Source: Guillardia theta CCMP2712
Taxonomy: Eukaryota; Cryptophyceae; Pyrenomonadales; Geminigeraceae
Length of the DNA stretch: 25,890 nt
NCBI RefSeq assembly: GCF_000315625.1
Contig: NW_005434483.1
Span: 42,569-68,458 of the forward strand
Reading direction: 5' to 3'
Made by a program: the position numbers and the translations under genes. Position 1 is the first letter of the stretch, and every line of letters begins with the position of its first letter. Positions 1 through 11,463 of the stretch are shown one piece after another. The notes under the pieces were generated by a model. It worked only from the letters and a program-made list of their open reading frames with translations. It searched no databases and was not told the origin of the DNA.

Positions 1-1
1 C

Positions 2-290
2 TTCGTTTCCGTTCCTGATGAGTCTCCACAGATCTTAAGGGCAGCGAGCCAGTGCGGGCTGGTGAAGAGGAAGGGAGCGAGTGCTGCTGAAGAAAAGATG
101 ACGAGCAGGTACGAGAAGATTCCCGCTTACCTGCTGTATGGTGACCCTCCTCCTCCTCCTCCTCCTCCCCCTCCCCCTCCTTCTCTCCCTCTCCTCCTTT
201 CCTCTCCCTACTCCTCAGATTCCACTGGAGGCAACCCTACAAAGTTCGGGCGTCAAGCATGGAGATATGCTGTCAATCGTGTCAGGATGA
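2..290 (+). CDS. 3' end of an unidentified plus-strand gene, possible ubiquitin-like C-terminus (partial)
   Basis: The frame starting at base 2 is open and protein-like to about 140 (ending ...EKIPAYLLY), followed by a GT at 141, a long polypyrimidine tract and an AG at 220. After the AG one frame reads TLQSSGVKHGDMLSIVSG and stops at 288-290. The pattern LLYG ... TL..SGV.HGDML.IV resembles the last strands of a ubiquitin fold (compare RLIFAGK ... TL.DYNI ... LHLVLR). This is inference. The problem is phase: the donor at 141 leaves one base, whereas the attractive downstream frame needs none, so either the junction differs or the sequence has a one-base error. The gene begins left of the window. 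It would be convergent with the UBA gene at 291-588, fitting the convergent-pair pattern seen elsewhere here. Strand is favoured by codon character, but a minus-strand reading with its own 44-nt GT-AG intron (87-130) also exists. Confidence 0.35.
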
Positions 291-588
291 TCAACTACTC
301 TTCCTCCCTCCGTCTGCGATCTTCCACCTTCGAACACCTCCTCCTCCTCCTCCTCCTCCTCCTCCTCCTGACCATCATCGTCGCCTTGAAGCGATCCAAC
401 ATCATTCTCAAACATCCAGCCTGCAAGAATCTCGACATTTCTCGATCCCGTCGCCTGCCATGGCTGTGAGAGGCGCCTGGGACAGCACATGAACGGGCCT
501 GCATGGCGAACATGACTTGCTCCTTGGTGAATCCCAGGTCCTTCATGGCAGTGAAGATGCTTTCATCGTCTTGTGGGTTGTGCTCCAT
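291..588 (-). CDS. Small stand-alone UBA-domain protein
   Basis: Three exons read on the minus strand: 588-499, 454-373 and 313-291, giving 64 residues. Splicing exon 1 to exon 2 restores one continuous UBA domain: ESIFTAMKDLGFTKEQV joined through MFAMQ to ATGSRNVEILAGWMFEN, which matches the family pattern (LGF/MGF loop, AL.AT..NVE.A..WLF). UBA domains bind ubiquitin or mediate protein contacts. The first intron (455-498, 44 nt) must be of the GC-AG type, because no GT keeps the UBA frame. The second (314-372, 59 nt) is GT-AG and consists largely of a (GGA)n run. The domain fills about residues 8-48, followed by an acidic linker and a short Lys/Ser tail. Start at 588 is the only ATG before the domain. 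The C-terminal exon is the weakest part: if intron 2 is retained the frame continues to 215 through a poly-Glu stretch. Confidence 0.6.
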
Positions 589-1117
589 GGCAGATCCTGC
601 GGGTGCAGTGAGAGATCAGAGCTCAACATGTCACAGCAGGAGCCATGCATGACTCTCCACTGCCTCCAACCTCCTCTCTCCTCCTCTCAACTTTCTTTCA
701 TCCTCTCCCTCCTCCCTTTTCTCTTCTCTCACCTTTCTCCTCGCTCCTCTCTCCTCCTCGTCCTTTCACTTCTTTCATGTCATCCTCATTCTCTCCCTCC
801 CTCTCTCCTTCCCTCTCTCCCTCCCTCCTCTCCCTCCCTCTCTCCTTCCCTCTCCTCCTGCTCCCTCGCTCTCCTGCTCTCCTAGCTCGCCATCACTGTC
901 GATATCATGCTAGCAGACTCTCTGAGGCAGGCTTCCTCTCTCTCGGTAACTTTCTCCCCGTCCCTTTCTGTACGAGCCGGACCGACCGGCCATGGCGATC
1001 GCACTTGAAGAGCAAGTGCCAGCGCCTTGAGGAGGTGGAGGAGGAGAGTTGAGACTGTTACCTTGTCATCTTGCTGTGTGATCTTGTAACAAGCTCGTCG
1101 CGGTCTCACCAGTCACC
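589..1117. other. Intergenic, polypyrimidine-rich (CT) tract
   Basis: Space between the divergent UBA gene (-) and the Trp-repeat gene (+). Positions about 640-880 are almost pure C/T (CTCCCTCCCT-type runs). The long open frames here are by-products of that low complexity. I see no gene. Confidence 0.7.
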
Positions 1118-2482
1118 ATGACCGAGCTTCTCTTTCCCATCTTCAACGAGTACATGTCCACAACAAACGCTGCCGCAACCGCCAGCGGCGCAAGGATCCA
1201 GGCGTTCGATCTATCCGTCACGCGCGAAGACGCGAGCATGCTTTCCCTTCCTCGCCCGCTCTCAGACGCGGTCAGGGGCGAGAGGCCCCGGGCAGAGGAG
1301 CCTCGCCCGCTGTCGTTTCCTCTCAGCGACAAAGGCAGGCAGGCTCGGAGGTCGGAGAACAACTTTGACGTCGGCGAGAAGGTCTCAGCAGCCCTCCAGG
1401 TGAGGCCCAGCTACCAGCGGAGAATCGGGACCTCCGGGCGTCAGATCTCTCGAGACTCGCCGAGCTTCAGGAGGTTCATGGAGTACAAGGCGGGTGCGAG
1501 CTACGTCAACGACATCCTTCCTAGAGCCGTCAGGGCAGAGGCGCGAGACATGGGGACGAGCACGGACCCAGAGGATGTGCTGCCGGAGCTCTCGGTGGAC
1601 TCAGCAGACACGAGCGACCGACACTCGGACGGCCTGGAAGTTCCAGAGGGGATGACGATGCAAGCAGTCGCCGAGATGCTGCTGGAGCAACGAGCTGAGA
1701 ACAGCTCAGGGGCTGCGGAAGTAAGCGCAGGAGATGCTGCCCTAGGTCTCTCCTCCTCGTGCACCAGCGTGTGACTGATAACGCTTGACAGAGGCCGAAG
1801 TTCCTCCCGAACGTCACCTCCGAGCGGTTCAGATCCTCATGACTTGCCTGCTGAAGTGGTCGGCTCAAGCTCGCGGTGATCTCCTCCTTTCTCTCTCTCT
1901 CTCTTCCTTTGTGCTGACGGCTCGTCAGCCGCGAGCCTGGTCTTCACTCTCGAAGTCTGGAAGGGGATACTCGCATCCAAGAGGAGGCGCGCGATGGTGG
2001 TACGGCGGAGACTACATCGAGCGCTGCTGACGGAGATTCTAAACGCCTGGCTGAGGCCCGTACACCAACGGATGATCCAGAAAATCAGGTTCCAAGAGCT
2101 CAGTCGCCGTGCCCACCTCCTCCAGACGGTCCGAGCCTTCAACGGATGGAAGATTGTTGCTTTCCGCCTGCAGTTTGCAAGGAATTTCGAGTCCAAGTAT
2201 CTTCACAAGCACCATGACCTAGTCTACACCTTCTTTCTCATGTGGTCTAAAGCTACCTTTGGAGCTGTCTACACCGCCAACCAACTCATGACTTCGGTAA
2301 GTACAAGACTCAACACCTCGTGCTGTTGCTGTGTGACCTTCTTGTAGTCAGAGACTGTTGCTGGCAAGGCGCTGCGGATGAAGATCAAGTTTCACTTCTT
2401 GACTCGCCTGGAGTTCTTTCGCTCTTGGTTGAAGCTTTCTAGGAAGAAGAAGCATTCTTTCCTTCAGTGCTTTTTCAAGTGA
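1118..2482 (+). CDS. Trp-repeat protein, Sfi1/centrin-binding-like
   Basis: Four exons: 1118-1720, 1794-1875, 1929-2296, 2348-2482; introns of 73, 53 and 51 nt, all GT-AG. The frame is continuous across all junctions, giving 395 residues. Residues 1-200 are polar, Ser/Arg/Glu-rich and of no recognised family. From residue about 202 to the end the protein is helical and basic, with a Trp at 223, 239, 269, 302, 334 and 378, each in a hydrophobic-x-x-W context (LLKW, LEVW, LNAW, FNGW, FLMW, FRSW) and mostly spaced 30-33 residues. Regularly spaced Trp in Arg/Lys-rich helices is the hallmark of Sfi1-type centrin-binding repeats of basal bodies and centrosomes. Assignment to Sfi1 is inference from this spacing; myosin-IQ-like or other helical repeats are the alternative. 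It ends 83 bp from the convergent Ly6-like gene. Confidence 0.65.
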
Positions 2483-2565
2483 TGAAACTTAGACATAATG
2501 GATATTAACATGGAATCTTGTCAGAATACATCACGCCCCTACCATCGCTGTATGTTACATCCTCC

Positions 2566-3321
2566 TCAAACCATCACATGGCTACGAAAGTAAGACATCA
2601 TCAGAGGAAAAAACCAGACAAGCGCTGTCTGCTTCACTCTCGCGCCTGCATTCAGGTTGCAGCTATCCCCGCTGCAGCAGCCGAAGTTCATGCTCTGCAA
2701 GCGGCACGTTCAGGTTCCGAGCTCATGGCAGACTCTTTGCTTACGAGAGCGCTCGGGCATCTTTGTGGTGAGTAGGACAAGCCCAGGTAGCATGTCGGAC
2801 AGCAAAACTTGGGTCCTTGGCCATTGAGGTTGTACTGCCAGCATTCACTCGTTGCCCTCCACGGGTTGACCTCACCTTAGTCCAGAAGGCATCGTCAGTT
2901 GACCACGAGCAGTCGCAGACCCGCTGGACGTCGAACATGCCTCCATTGAACGACGTGTACTGCTGACACTGCGCTGCTGACGCGCAGCCATACCTGCAGA
3001 CGTCTACGGCACCTCAGCTACTGACAACAGAGCATCGTTACTAGCGCACCTATAACTATCAGAGACCCGTCCGTTGAGTTGGTGAACTCCATTCTCTCGC
3101 AGACAAACTGACACTGAGACTCCAGCGAGCTGTTGCAAGTCATGACAGGAACATCCGCTACTCGGCTGAAGGAATCGCCCGTGTAGCACTTCAACCCATC
3201 AACCCGCCCTGCCTGCCATCAGGAGCCATAAGGGAGGGATGCGAACAATCTCACCTGCTTGGAGGAGGAGGAGGAGGAGGAGGTAAGGAGAGCATAACGA
3301 GCAAGAAAAGTCGGGCGGCAT
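2566..3321 (-). CDS. Secreted, probably GPI-anchored Ly6/uPAR (LU, three-finger)-like protein
   Basis: Five exons on the minus strand: 3321-3255, 3208-3050, 3003-2876, 2834-2745, 2694-2566; introns of 46, 46, 41 and 50 nt, all GT-AG. The frame is continuous for 190 residues. Residues 1-22 form a signal peptide with seven consecutive Leu. The mature part begins almost at once with LKCYTG (28-33), the classic LU opening, has a GCAS....C element (81-88), and closes with CCSGDSCN (154-161), matching the LU signature CCxxDxCN. It is followed by a polar spacer and a hydrophobic tail (171-184) ending in a short polar stretch, as expected for a GPI-attachment signal. Sixteen Cys lie in the mature region (30, 47, 55, 59, 78, 82, 88, 105, 107, 129, 130, 133, 144, 154, 155, 160), more than the usual 8-10, and the domain is about 130 residues instead of 70-90, suggesting a Cys-rich insertion (about 100-148). 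Ligand unknown. It shares a 116-bp upstream gap with the FKBP gene. Confidence 0.75.
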
Positions 3322-3437
3322 CGACCCAACTTTCTTTCGCTATCCTTCCATGAATACGGTTACCCTTTCATCCCCCTCATTCACTATCCAGGTCCCCCAC
3401 ATCCCCCCTCATTCCCTCTCCCTCTGTCTTCTCATCA
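3322..3437. promoter_or_regulatory. Short shared upstream region of divergent Ly6-like and FKBP genes
   Basis: Only 116 bp separate the two start codons, so both promoters and 5' leaders must fit or overlap here. The FKBP side is C/T-rich and ends in a good acceptor-like AATGCAG immediately at the FKBP start, so an unseen 5' exon of FKBP is possible. No TATA-like element is clear. Confidence 0.4.
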
Positions 3438-4074
3438 ATGCAGGCGCTTGCAGGGTACGCGACCAAGTTCGAGGTGGTGCGGGCAGGGGCGGGCCAGGTC
3501 GTCAAGAAGGGCTCGACCGTCACCGTCCATGCTACCGGCACGGTCAAGGAGTCGGGCTACAAGTTCTGGAGCACCAAGGACCCAGGACAGTCTCCGTTTG
3601 AGTATCAGGCGGGAGTCGGGGGGGTCATCACAGGATGGGACCAGGTGCGATCGGATGAGCCCGTATGGCGTATGCTGAAACTTAGAAAGTCGACTAGAGG
3701 ATGTCGTGAGAGTGGTAGAGGATGTCGTGAGGGTGGTAGAGGATGTCGTGAGGGTGGTAACAGGAGGCGCAGGATGGTGGGAGAAGATTAGAATATTTTG
3801 AGCAATCTCATTGTTGCGATGCACTCTTGCTGTGTGATATCGAAATGCTCGTTCCGCTGATTCTTCTCTCAGGGCTGCTTGGGCATGGCACTCGGCGAGA
3901 TTCGCCGCCTCGACATTCCCGCACACGAGGGGTATGGGGCGTCAGGTTTCCCAGGTGTGAGGCAGAGCAAGGGACAAGTTTGAGCTGCCAGGCTCTGACG
4001 ATGACGTGGCAGCCTGGAAGATTCCTCCGAACGGGAGCCTCATCTTCGAGATTGAGGTGCTCAAGATCAAGTGA
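3438..4074 (+). CDS. FKBP-type peptidyl-prolyl cis-trans isomerase, single domain
   Basis: Three exons (3438-3644, 3873-3954, 4013-4074; introns 228 and 58 nt) give a 116-residue protein, the usual size of a single-domain FKBP. Core motifs are intact: GSTVTVHATG, FEYQAGVGGVITGWDQG, a GYGASGFP flap and the terminal strand IPPNGSLIFEIEVLKIK. Comparing with the FKBP12 pocket, Phe36, Phe46, Val55-Ile56, Trp59, Tyr82 and Phe99 equivalents are present. The Asp37 position is Trp (KFWSTKD) and His87 is Phe, a variation that probably changes drug affinity more than fold. No signal peptide is seen, so it is probably cytosolic or nuclear. The ATG at 3438 directly follows an AG, so translation could start in an upstream exon. 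The first intron carries a 21-bp minisatellite. Confidence 0.88.
3696..3758 (+). repeat. 21-bp minisatellite, three copies, inside FKBP intron 1
   Basis: Three tandem units of AGAGGATGTCGTGAGNGTGGT (one substitution in the first copy). It partly explains why this intron is 228 nt in a locus where most introns are about 50 nt. Confidence 0.9.
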
Positions 4075-4579
4075 GAGTGCGAGAAGGCTGCTGGAGGTGG
4101 GGGCGGCAAGTATCAGGTCCGATCGCGTCCTTGCGGTCAGTGGGGGAAGCACGTCCATGGGGACCTTGAGTTTGAACCTTTACTTCCTTGATTGACTGCT
4201 GTCGTTTATCTCAACACAACTCCATCTCTCCTTGCCCCACCTACACCCCAGGGCCGAAAGTGACGAGACCTGTTGGCACGCGTTAGAACAGAAGGGACTA
4301 GAGGAATGCGGAGGACTGACGCTTCCTCGGCTCGTGCGGGTTGCGGTTCCTGTCAGACAAGCGTCAGTACCTCCTCCCTGACTGTCTCCTCCTCCTCCTC
4401 CCCCTCCTCACTTGATGTGCTCCGCATGAGATCCGGACTTCTTGAGGAGCTGAAAGCCACGTCAACGCCGAAACCGGCAGAGCGCATGCGACCGAACCGA
4501 TTTGCGGGGCTTTTGGGGAGGAGGATGATGACCTGGCGTATGGCCGACGTGCCCATAGTACCAGCCTTCCGGCTCGTCT
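4075..4579. other. Convergent intergenic space between FKBP and MORN genes
   Basis: About 505 bp between the two stop codons, larger than the other convergent gaps here. On the minus strand, 4621-4533 also holds an attractive alternative frame (ending WYYGHVGHTP), so the MORN gene could have further 3' exons in this stretch. The phase of the preceding exon argues against it. Confidence 0.4.
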
Positions 4580-6702
4580 TCAGCACTTGAAGTTCGCGAC
4601 AGGGTCTCTGGTAGAATCATCCTAGCAAGAGATGAGGAAAAAGAAGTTCACAGGGGCAGCGCTTACAGCCCGTCGCTTTCCCGCCGCGGGCTCTGGAGGA
4701 GCAGTGAGATGATATTATGTCACAGTGAAGAAGGGGGGAGGAGGGGGGATGGAAAAGTCAAGGCAGAGGAAGGGGAAAGATGAGACTCACTCTCATGATC
4801 GATTCAGAGCTCGAACCCATGCCGGTTTGCCATCCCTGCTGTGACGTCAGAGACGAGCGAGCGCGGCAACAAGATAACTTACATTGGGTGATTGTTTGGA
4901 TGTCAGCAGACTATCCGTCGGTTCCTCGTCCTACCGAGCCATCGAGTGAGGATAATGTCCTTCACGGGAGTACAATGCTGACCGTTAACATCATGGGAGC
5001 GAGCTTGAGAGAATTCCAGAAGTTGGGGTCAAACACGCTTGTCTTCCCATCGAATTTGACTCTTTGCCGTGAAGCCAGCTTCTTGGCCCTGAGATTCGTT
5101 GTTACAATCCGCAGCATCAGGCCTCATCCTCCTCCCACTTTATTGTCCCTGCTACAGGGCAAGAGTCTTCGAAGTCTGCCATGATTTCCTGATGATGGCG
5201 AGTAAATACAAACTCATCATCAACCCCTCCCGCGCACTTTTCCGTTGGGAAACTTGAAGTTCCCTCTCCCAAAGATCAGCCCGTTCTTCCACTCCTGACA
5301 CAGTCGTTAGGATAAAATGCAAAAACGAGAAGCGAGATCTACCCCTTGATATTCTCCAAGGCTCGGTGAATACCAAAAGCCCTGCCCGTGATATTGTCCA
5401 TCTGAACCAGCTCGTGTCAGCTACCTGCCAGCAGACTAATTCAAATCATCTCACTCTTCCATTCCCCCTCATAACGAGTTCCGTCTTCTTTCTGTGCCCA
5501 AGGACAGTCAGTCCCCAGAAATAGAGAGTTTCGGCTGCAACAAGCCGACCTGTATCCGATGAAAACCATCCAGAATCCTGGAATCTCGGGAGTGGCACTC
5601 GCAAAAGAATCTCGGACTAGCTTTTTGGGGGGGAGGATGCAGAATGACAGGATTGACAGAAACTGGACAGAGATTCAACAACAAAGGTGTAGGGTAAAAC
5701 TGCAGCAGGACCTTTCAGGACGGTTTGCTTCAAAGGCGTGAGATTCTTGTCGAAGATCGTTCGCTTCCCATCGAAGGTCACCTGGTGGTTTCACGGGTGA
5801 ACATTCGCTCCAGATTCCAACCCGCGTCTGATTTCACCTTAGCTCTCAAGCCGTTGGCTTTCGTCAACAAGCCGGCGATGGGGCAGCCTCCTCTGAACTT
5901 CCCCTCAAACATCTGTCGGGCGAGCAGCGTGAGTAGGGAATGAGTTGGAACGAAACTTCAGCTGACATCTCCGTCGGGGAATATGAAGATCCCACTGCCT
6001 TGAAACAGTCCATCTGCAACTATGTGATTCTCTGCCTCCTTCATCAGCTATACCGTACCTCTCCACATCCCATCGTACGTCCCGCTGTCCTGGTGGGACC
6101 ATCTGCGCACTCTATCAATGCGCTGGCTGTGGAAGTTTGCTGCTCCTTCACCTTCCGTTCCCCTCCCACTTCCCCTGAACCCACTCCCCATTGTAAGAGG
6201 AACCGTCCTTGTTGTTGATTCTATGTGCTCCCTCCAGCTTCTCTGCTGAAATGCCATGACAGCTGCGGAGGAAGTTCATGGACGAGAGCAGGCGAAGGAA
6301 AACTCCTTACCAGCAGCAGTGTGCCCCAGATGTACCGCCCGACACGAAGTCTTCAGTGACGAAGTAGTCCACCGCTTCCTCATCTTGGTCATCATCCTCG
6401 TCGTCAGCTTCCTCTGAGATTCCAGCAAGCTTGGCTCTGGTTTTCAAACAAGAAGCAGTGTTAGTCTGCACTCTCACTCTGAGCGTCCCATTCCAATCTT
6501 GTGCTCACTTCTGCATGTCGTCCTCGTCTGAAGAGAGATCGTTCATAGCAGGAATCTGATTTGGCGCCAGCGAGGTGCTCTCCATCTTCAGCTGCGTCTG
6601 AGTCTGCATCAAGGATCCAAGATCCATCTTCTCTTCCTCCAACCCGTTTGACTTCTCTTTACCCGTTTCAAAATAGCTTCCTGACCCGATCCCATTCATC
6701 AT
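4580..6702 (-). CDS. MORN-repeat protein with two homologous halves, 14 exons
   Basis: Minus-strand exons: 6702-6509, 6436-6311, 6262-6152, 6102-6059, 6013-5967, 5912-5838, 5781-5712, 5577-5455, 5401-5343, 5294-5238, 5188-5139, 5088-4983, 4838-4791, 4621-4580; 383 residues with every phase matching. Most introns are 44-56 nt. Residues 1-115 are acidic (DDEDDDQDEE). MORN units follow: DGSSYNGEWVQGKWEGNG (about 125-143), GTYDGMWRDGLFQGSGIFIF (about 152-171), DGTRYEGEWKNGQYHGQGFW (about 254-273) and GEYQGEWKNGLIFGRGNFKF (about 279-298). Each pair is followed by a related block: FEGKFRGGCPIAG ... VTFDGKRTIFDKN in the first half and FEDSCPVAG ... VKFDGKTSVFDPN in the second. MORN repeats act in membrane or cytoskeletal (often ciliary) scaffolds; which one is unknown. 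Exon 8 and the last two exons are the least certain. Confidence 0.8.
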
Positions 6703-7257
6703 AGTGATTTGATTATCGTCACCACCTGCACTCCAAAGTCAATCCTGATCCTGAAAACGGATCCCTTGGTCGTTGACTCATATGCTAGCGCAAATTCCCC
6801 TCCCCAACCCTTCCCTCTCCTTCCCGCTGGATCTGTTCTCTGTCAGTGCCTCCAATCTGCATCCGTATTCAAACCTCTCACGATCTCGCGCGCTTTACTT
6901 ATTGCCCTGTATCCCCGTCTCCCCACTATCACTGCCTTCTCCTGCCCTTTGATTCTTGTCTGTCCAGCACCGTGGCAAGTATCCTTGAACCCTCAGCCCT
7001 GGCTCTGACAAAATTATTACTAAGACTATGAGTGCACTGTCAAACTCTGACTCTGACTCTCTGACTGTCTGACCTGCACCTGACCTGATCGGACTTTTCT
7101 GCCCGTACATCCTCCCCATTCTTCCCCATCCTCGGCGCTTCCCCTCCATGGACTCCAGCGCGCCGCTCTCAGGCGGCAGTTTCGCTTACCCCAGGCATTC
7201 AATCGCGGCACTGACACAAGAAGCCAAGTCCCTGGCAAAAGTATTGGCGAGTCTATA
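6703..7257. other. Upstream region of the MORN gene
   Basis: 555 bp with C/T-rich stretches and CTCTGACTCTGACT-type simple repeats near 7040-7080. Open frames are short and lack coding character. It presumably contains the MORN promoter. Nothing else is seen. Confidence 0.5.
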
Positions 7258-7719
7258 ATACCCCTACCCGTATCTTCTACTTTTATTGGTTGAGAAATTA
7301 CCCCGTACTTGAAGAGCAGCTGAAATTGAGTAGAGCCAACTACAAATGGAGCATGGATTGACAACTTGCAAGAAAACAAAAAGAAACATTATAAGCGAGA
7401 TATTATAAAATGTTTTGAACCATATGTATCTGAGATTTGTATACAAACCCTCTGGATAATAGTTGATATCTGTACCATGATTGATTAGTGACTAAATAAT
7501 CTATATGAAGATCATCTAGAAAGGGCACTGAATTAAAATGTACCAGAGTGGGCATATACAAGTCAGCTAAAATAAAAGGAACAATGGGGAGATTGTACGA
7601 AGATTGTAATTATTAGCTAAACAACACAAAACATAAAATTTTTGAATTCTAAATTTTGATTGTAATTATCAGTATGGTACACCAAAGGGTCTGCCAGGTA
7701 CCGGCGATGAGTGTAGGGT

Positions 7720-8162
7720 ACTACTAGGCTAGTACCCGTAAACAACACTTCAATGATACCATTGTACTGGCCGGCGCTGGTACCATTGTACTGGCCGGCG
7801 CCGTATCCGGGTGCCGCCACTGCCGTACGGTCCGGCGCCGCCGCTCCGACGGAGACTGTCCGGGCCCCGGCGGCGGGCCCCCGAGCTCCGCTGAGGCCCG
7901 GCGCTCCGCGGGCGTGACTGACACCGGGTGCCGGGCCCGGGCCCCGGGCCGGGTGTCACTGCCGTCACAGGCTGGCCCGGGCCAGCCCGGCTGGTGCCAC
8001 CGTGTGCCACCCGGCCGGGCCGCCCCGGCCCGGCCGTGCCGCGCCGACGGTCCCGCCGAGGCTCCCGGAACTTGCATCGGACTCCTGAAGTTCAAGTTCG
8101 AGGTGACAGCCGCAACCGTCAGTTTGCTAAGCCTTCAACGACTACTAGGCTCAGTAGTACCC
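7720..8162 (+). repeat. Direct repeats ACTACTAGGCT flanking the core of GC island A
   Basis: ACTACTAGGCT followed by AGTACCC occurs at 7720-7737, and ACTACTAGGCT followed by CAGTAGTACCC at 8141-8162, about 410 bp apart. GC-rich sequence continues to about 8320, so this is not a clean insertion boundary. Confidence 0.6.
7757..7804 (+). repeat. 24-bp tandem duplication at the left side of GC island A
   Basis: Two adjacent 24-bp copies beginning TACCATTGTACTGGCCGGCG, differing only near the last bases. Confidence 0.9.
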
Positions 8163-8940
8163 AGGGCCCCCGGTGACTCGCCCCACCCCGGGCCCAAGGG
8201 CCGCCCGCCGGGCCCGCCGCGGCCGCGACGGGCCGACGGTCCGATCCGCCGTGACTGAGTCCGGCCCGAATGGTGTCGGAGGCGGGCCCACTCCTTCGCC
8301 GGCGAACCGACGAACAAGTTGGCAGAGGTGAAGATCTTCTGGTACGTGGTGGTAGGCCCGTAGAAACTTCTACGACCCTTTTCTAAGCTTCCGTAGCAGA
8401 ACACAGTTTTAAATTGTACCGCATGTCCCATAGTATGATGATTTGTTGTTATTATTAGCTTTTATCAATATACTTGCTAGCCAAATATGACATTTATTTC
8501 ATAAATTATTGAACAATAGTTATACACTGTACAAATGTTTGATCGACGAATTGTGTTGTTTGTACTACAGATTTTCGATTGAGACTATACAATACTTTTA
8601 TTATAACATCGCGCTTATAGAGCGCCGCGATTCCTGGTAAGCAAGAGACGAGGATGTAGGGGGTGGGGTGGAGTGTTGGAAAGGATGGTCAAGAACAGGT
8701 GGGTGGTATTGAACTATCAGTGACAGTGGTGGGGTAGTAGACATTTACGAATGAGGAACATAGGTACGGTGGGGTAAGTCTCATATCGTACAACCATAAA
8801 ACTAAATTGGAAATAGTAGGGTAGGGTGATGTGACTTTTCTAGTGCCAGAATCTTGGGGTGGGTGCAGGGTTGAGGTGACGATTTAGGTAGGGTAGTTAT
8901 TTTGAGGTGGGGTAGGTCGGGGTGGGGTAGTAGAAGAAGA

Positions 8941-9260
8941 CAGGTGGCCTTTGCTGCAGCAAACAGCGAACGAAAGGTAGCACATGCCACGATGCCGCGC
9001 AACTTGTTCTTCCGCTAGTCTTTGTTGATGCCCTGTATAATGCGCATGCGATATGTTCTTCTGAATGAGATGGATAAATTGACGATTGTCTTTCTGTTTG
9101 TTTCTTGTGATCGTTCATTCTCCTTTGGTTGCAACCTATGTCTTGTTTGTTTTGACTTGGTTTGTGCATGCTCGCAACAACATGTTTTGATGGTAGCCTT
9201 CCCTTATGATTTATCTTCAAACATTTTTTCTTTCAAATCAATTCACTGAGTTTTCTGTAG
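8941..9260 (+). promoter_or_regulatory. Upstream region of polyubiquitin, possible leader intron
   Basis: 320 bp without a protein gene. The start codon at 9261 is directly preceded by TTTTCTGTAG, an excellent splice acceptor, and the 200 bp before it are T-rich. A leader intron ending exactly at the ATG is a well-known feature of plant polyubiquitin genes. A donor such as AAAGGTAGCA near 8975 is possible. Transcript data would be needed to place it. Confidence 0.45.

Positions 9261-11463
<2,203 letters not shown>

Larger units (their letters stand above)
7258..8940. repeat. Desert A: TACCCC / AT-rich / GC island / AT-rich / GGGGTA module
   Basis: The segment opens with TACCCCTACCC at 7258-7268. 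It then runs AT-rich (7270-7680), becomes extremely GC-rich (about 7690-8320, dominated by CCGG, GGGCCC and CGTACGG), returns to AT-rich (8390-8620), and ends in a G-rich tract (8640-8940) of degenerate GGGGTAG / GGGGTGG words. No ORF with coding character is present; GC-island frames are compositional. The same order recurs at 19440-20700 and, less completely, at 15650-17290. Confidence 0.7.

Noticed and set aside
1-131. Minus-strand exon pair with a GT-AG 44-nt intron at 87-130
   Set aside because: The splice signals are good, but the plus-strand reading has better coding character and fits the convergent layout; kept only as an alternative.
517-1052. Leu/Ser/Pro-rich plus-strand frames
   Set aside because: Produced by the polypyrimidine tract; no start context, splice or family support.
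2518-2775. 85-residue plus-strand frame downstream of the Trp-repeat gene
   Set aside because: It is antisense to the last two exons of the Ly6-like gene, which explain the sequence better.
4533-4620. Minus-strand alternative exon frame ending WYYGHVGHTP as part of the MORN gene
   Set aside because: Looks protein-like, but the preceding exon ends in phase 0, which leads to the stop at 4580 instead.
7724-8431. Long frames on both strands in GC island A (and similar ones in islands B-D)
   Set aside because: Stop codons are rare because of composition; Gly/Pro/Arg-rich output in every frame and no family resemblance.
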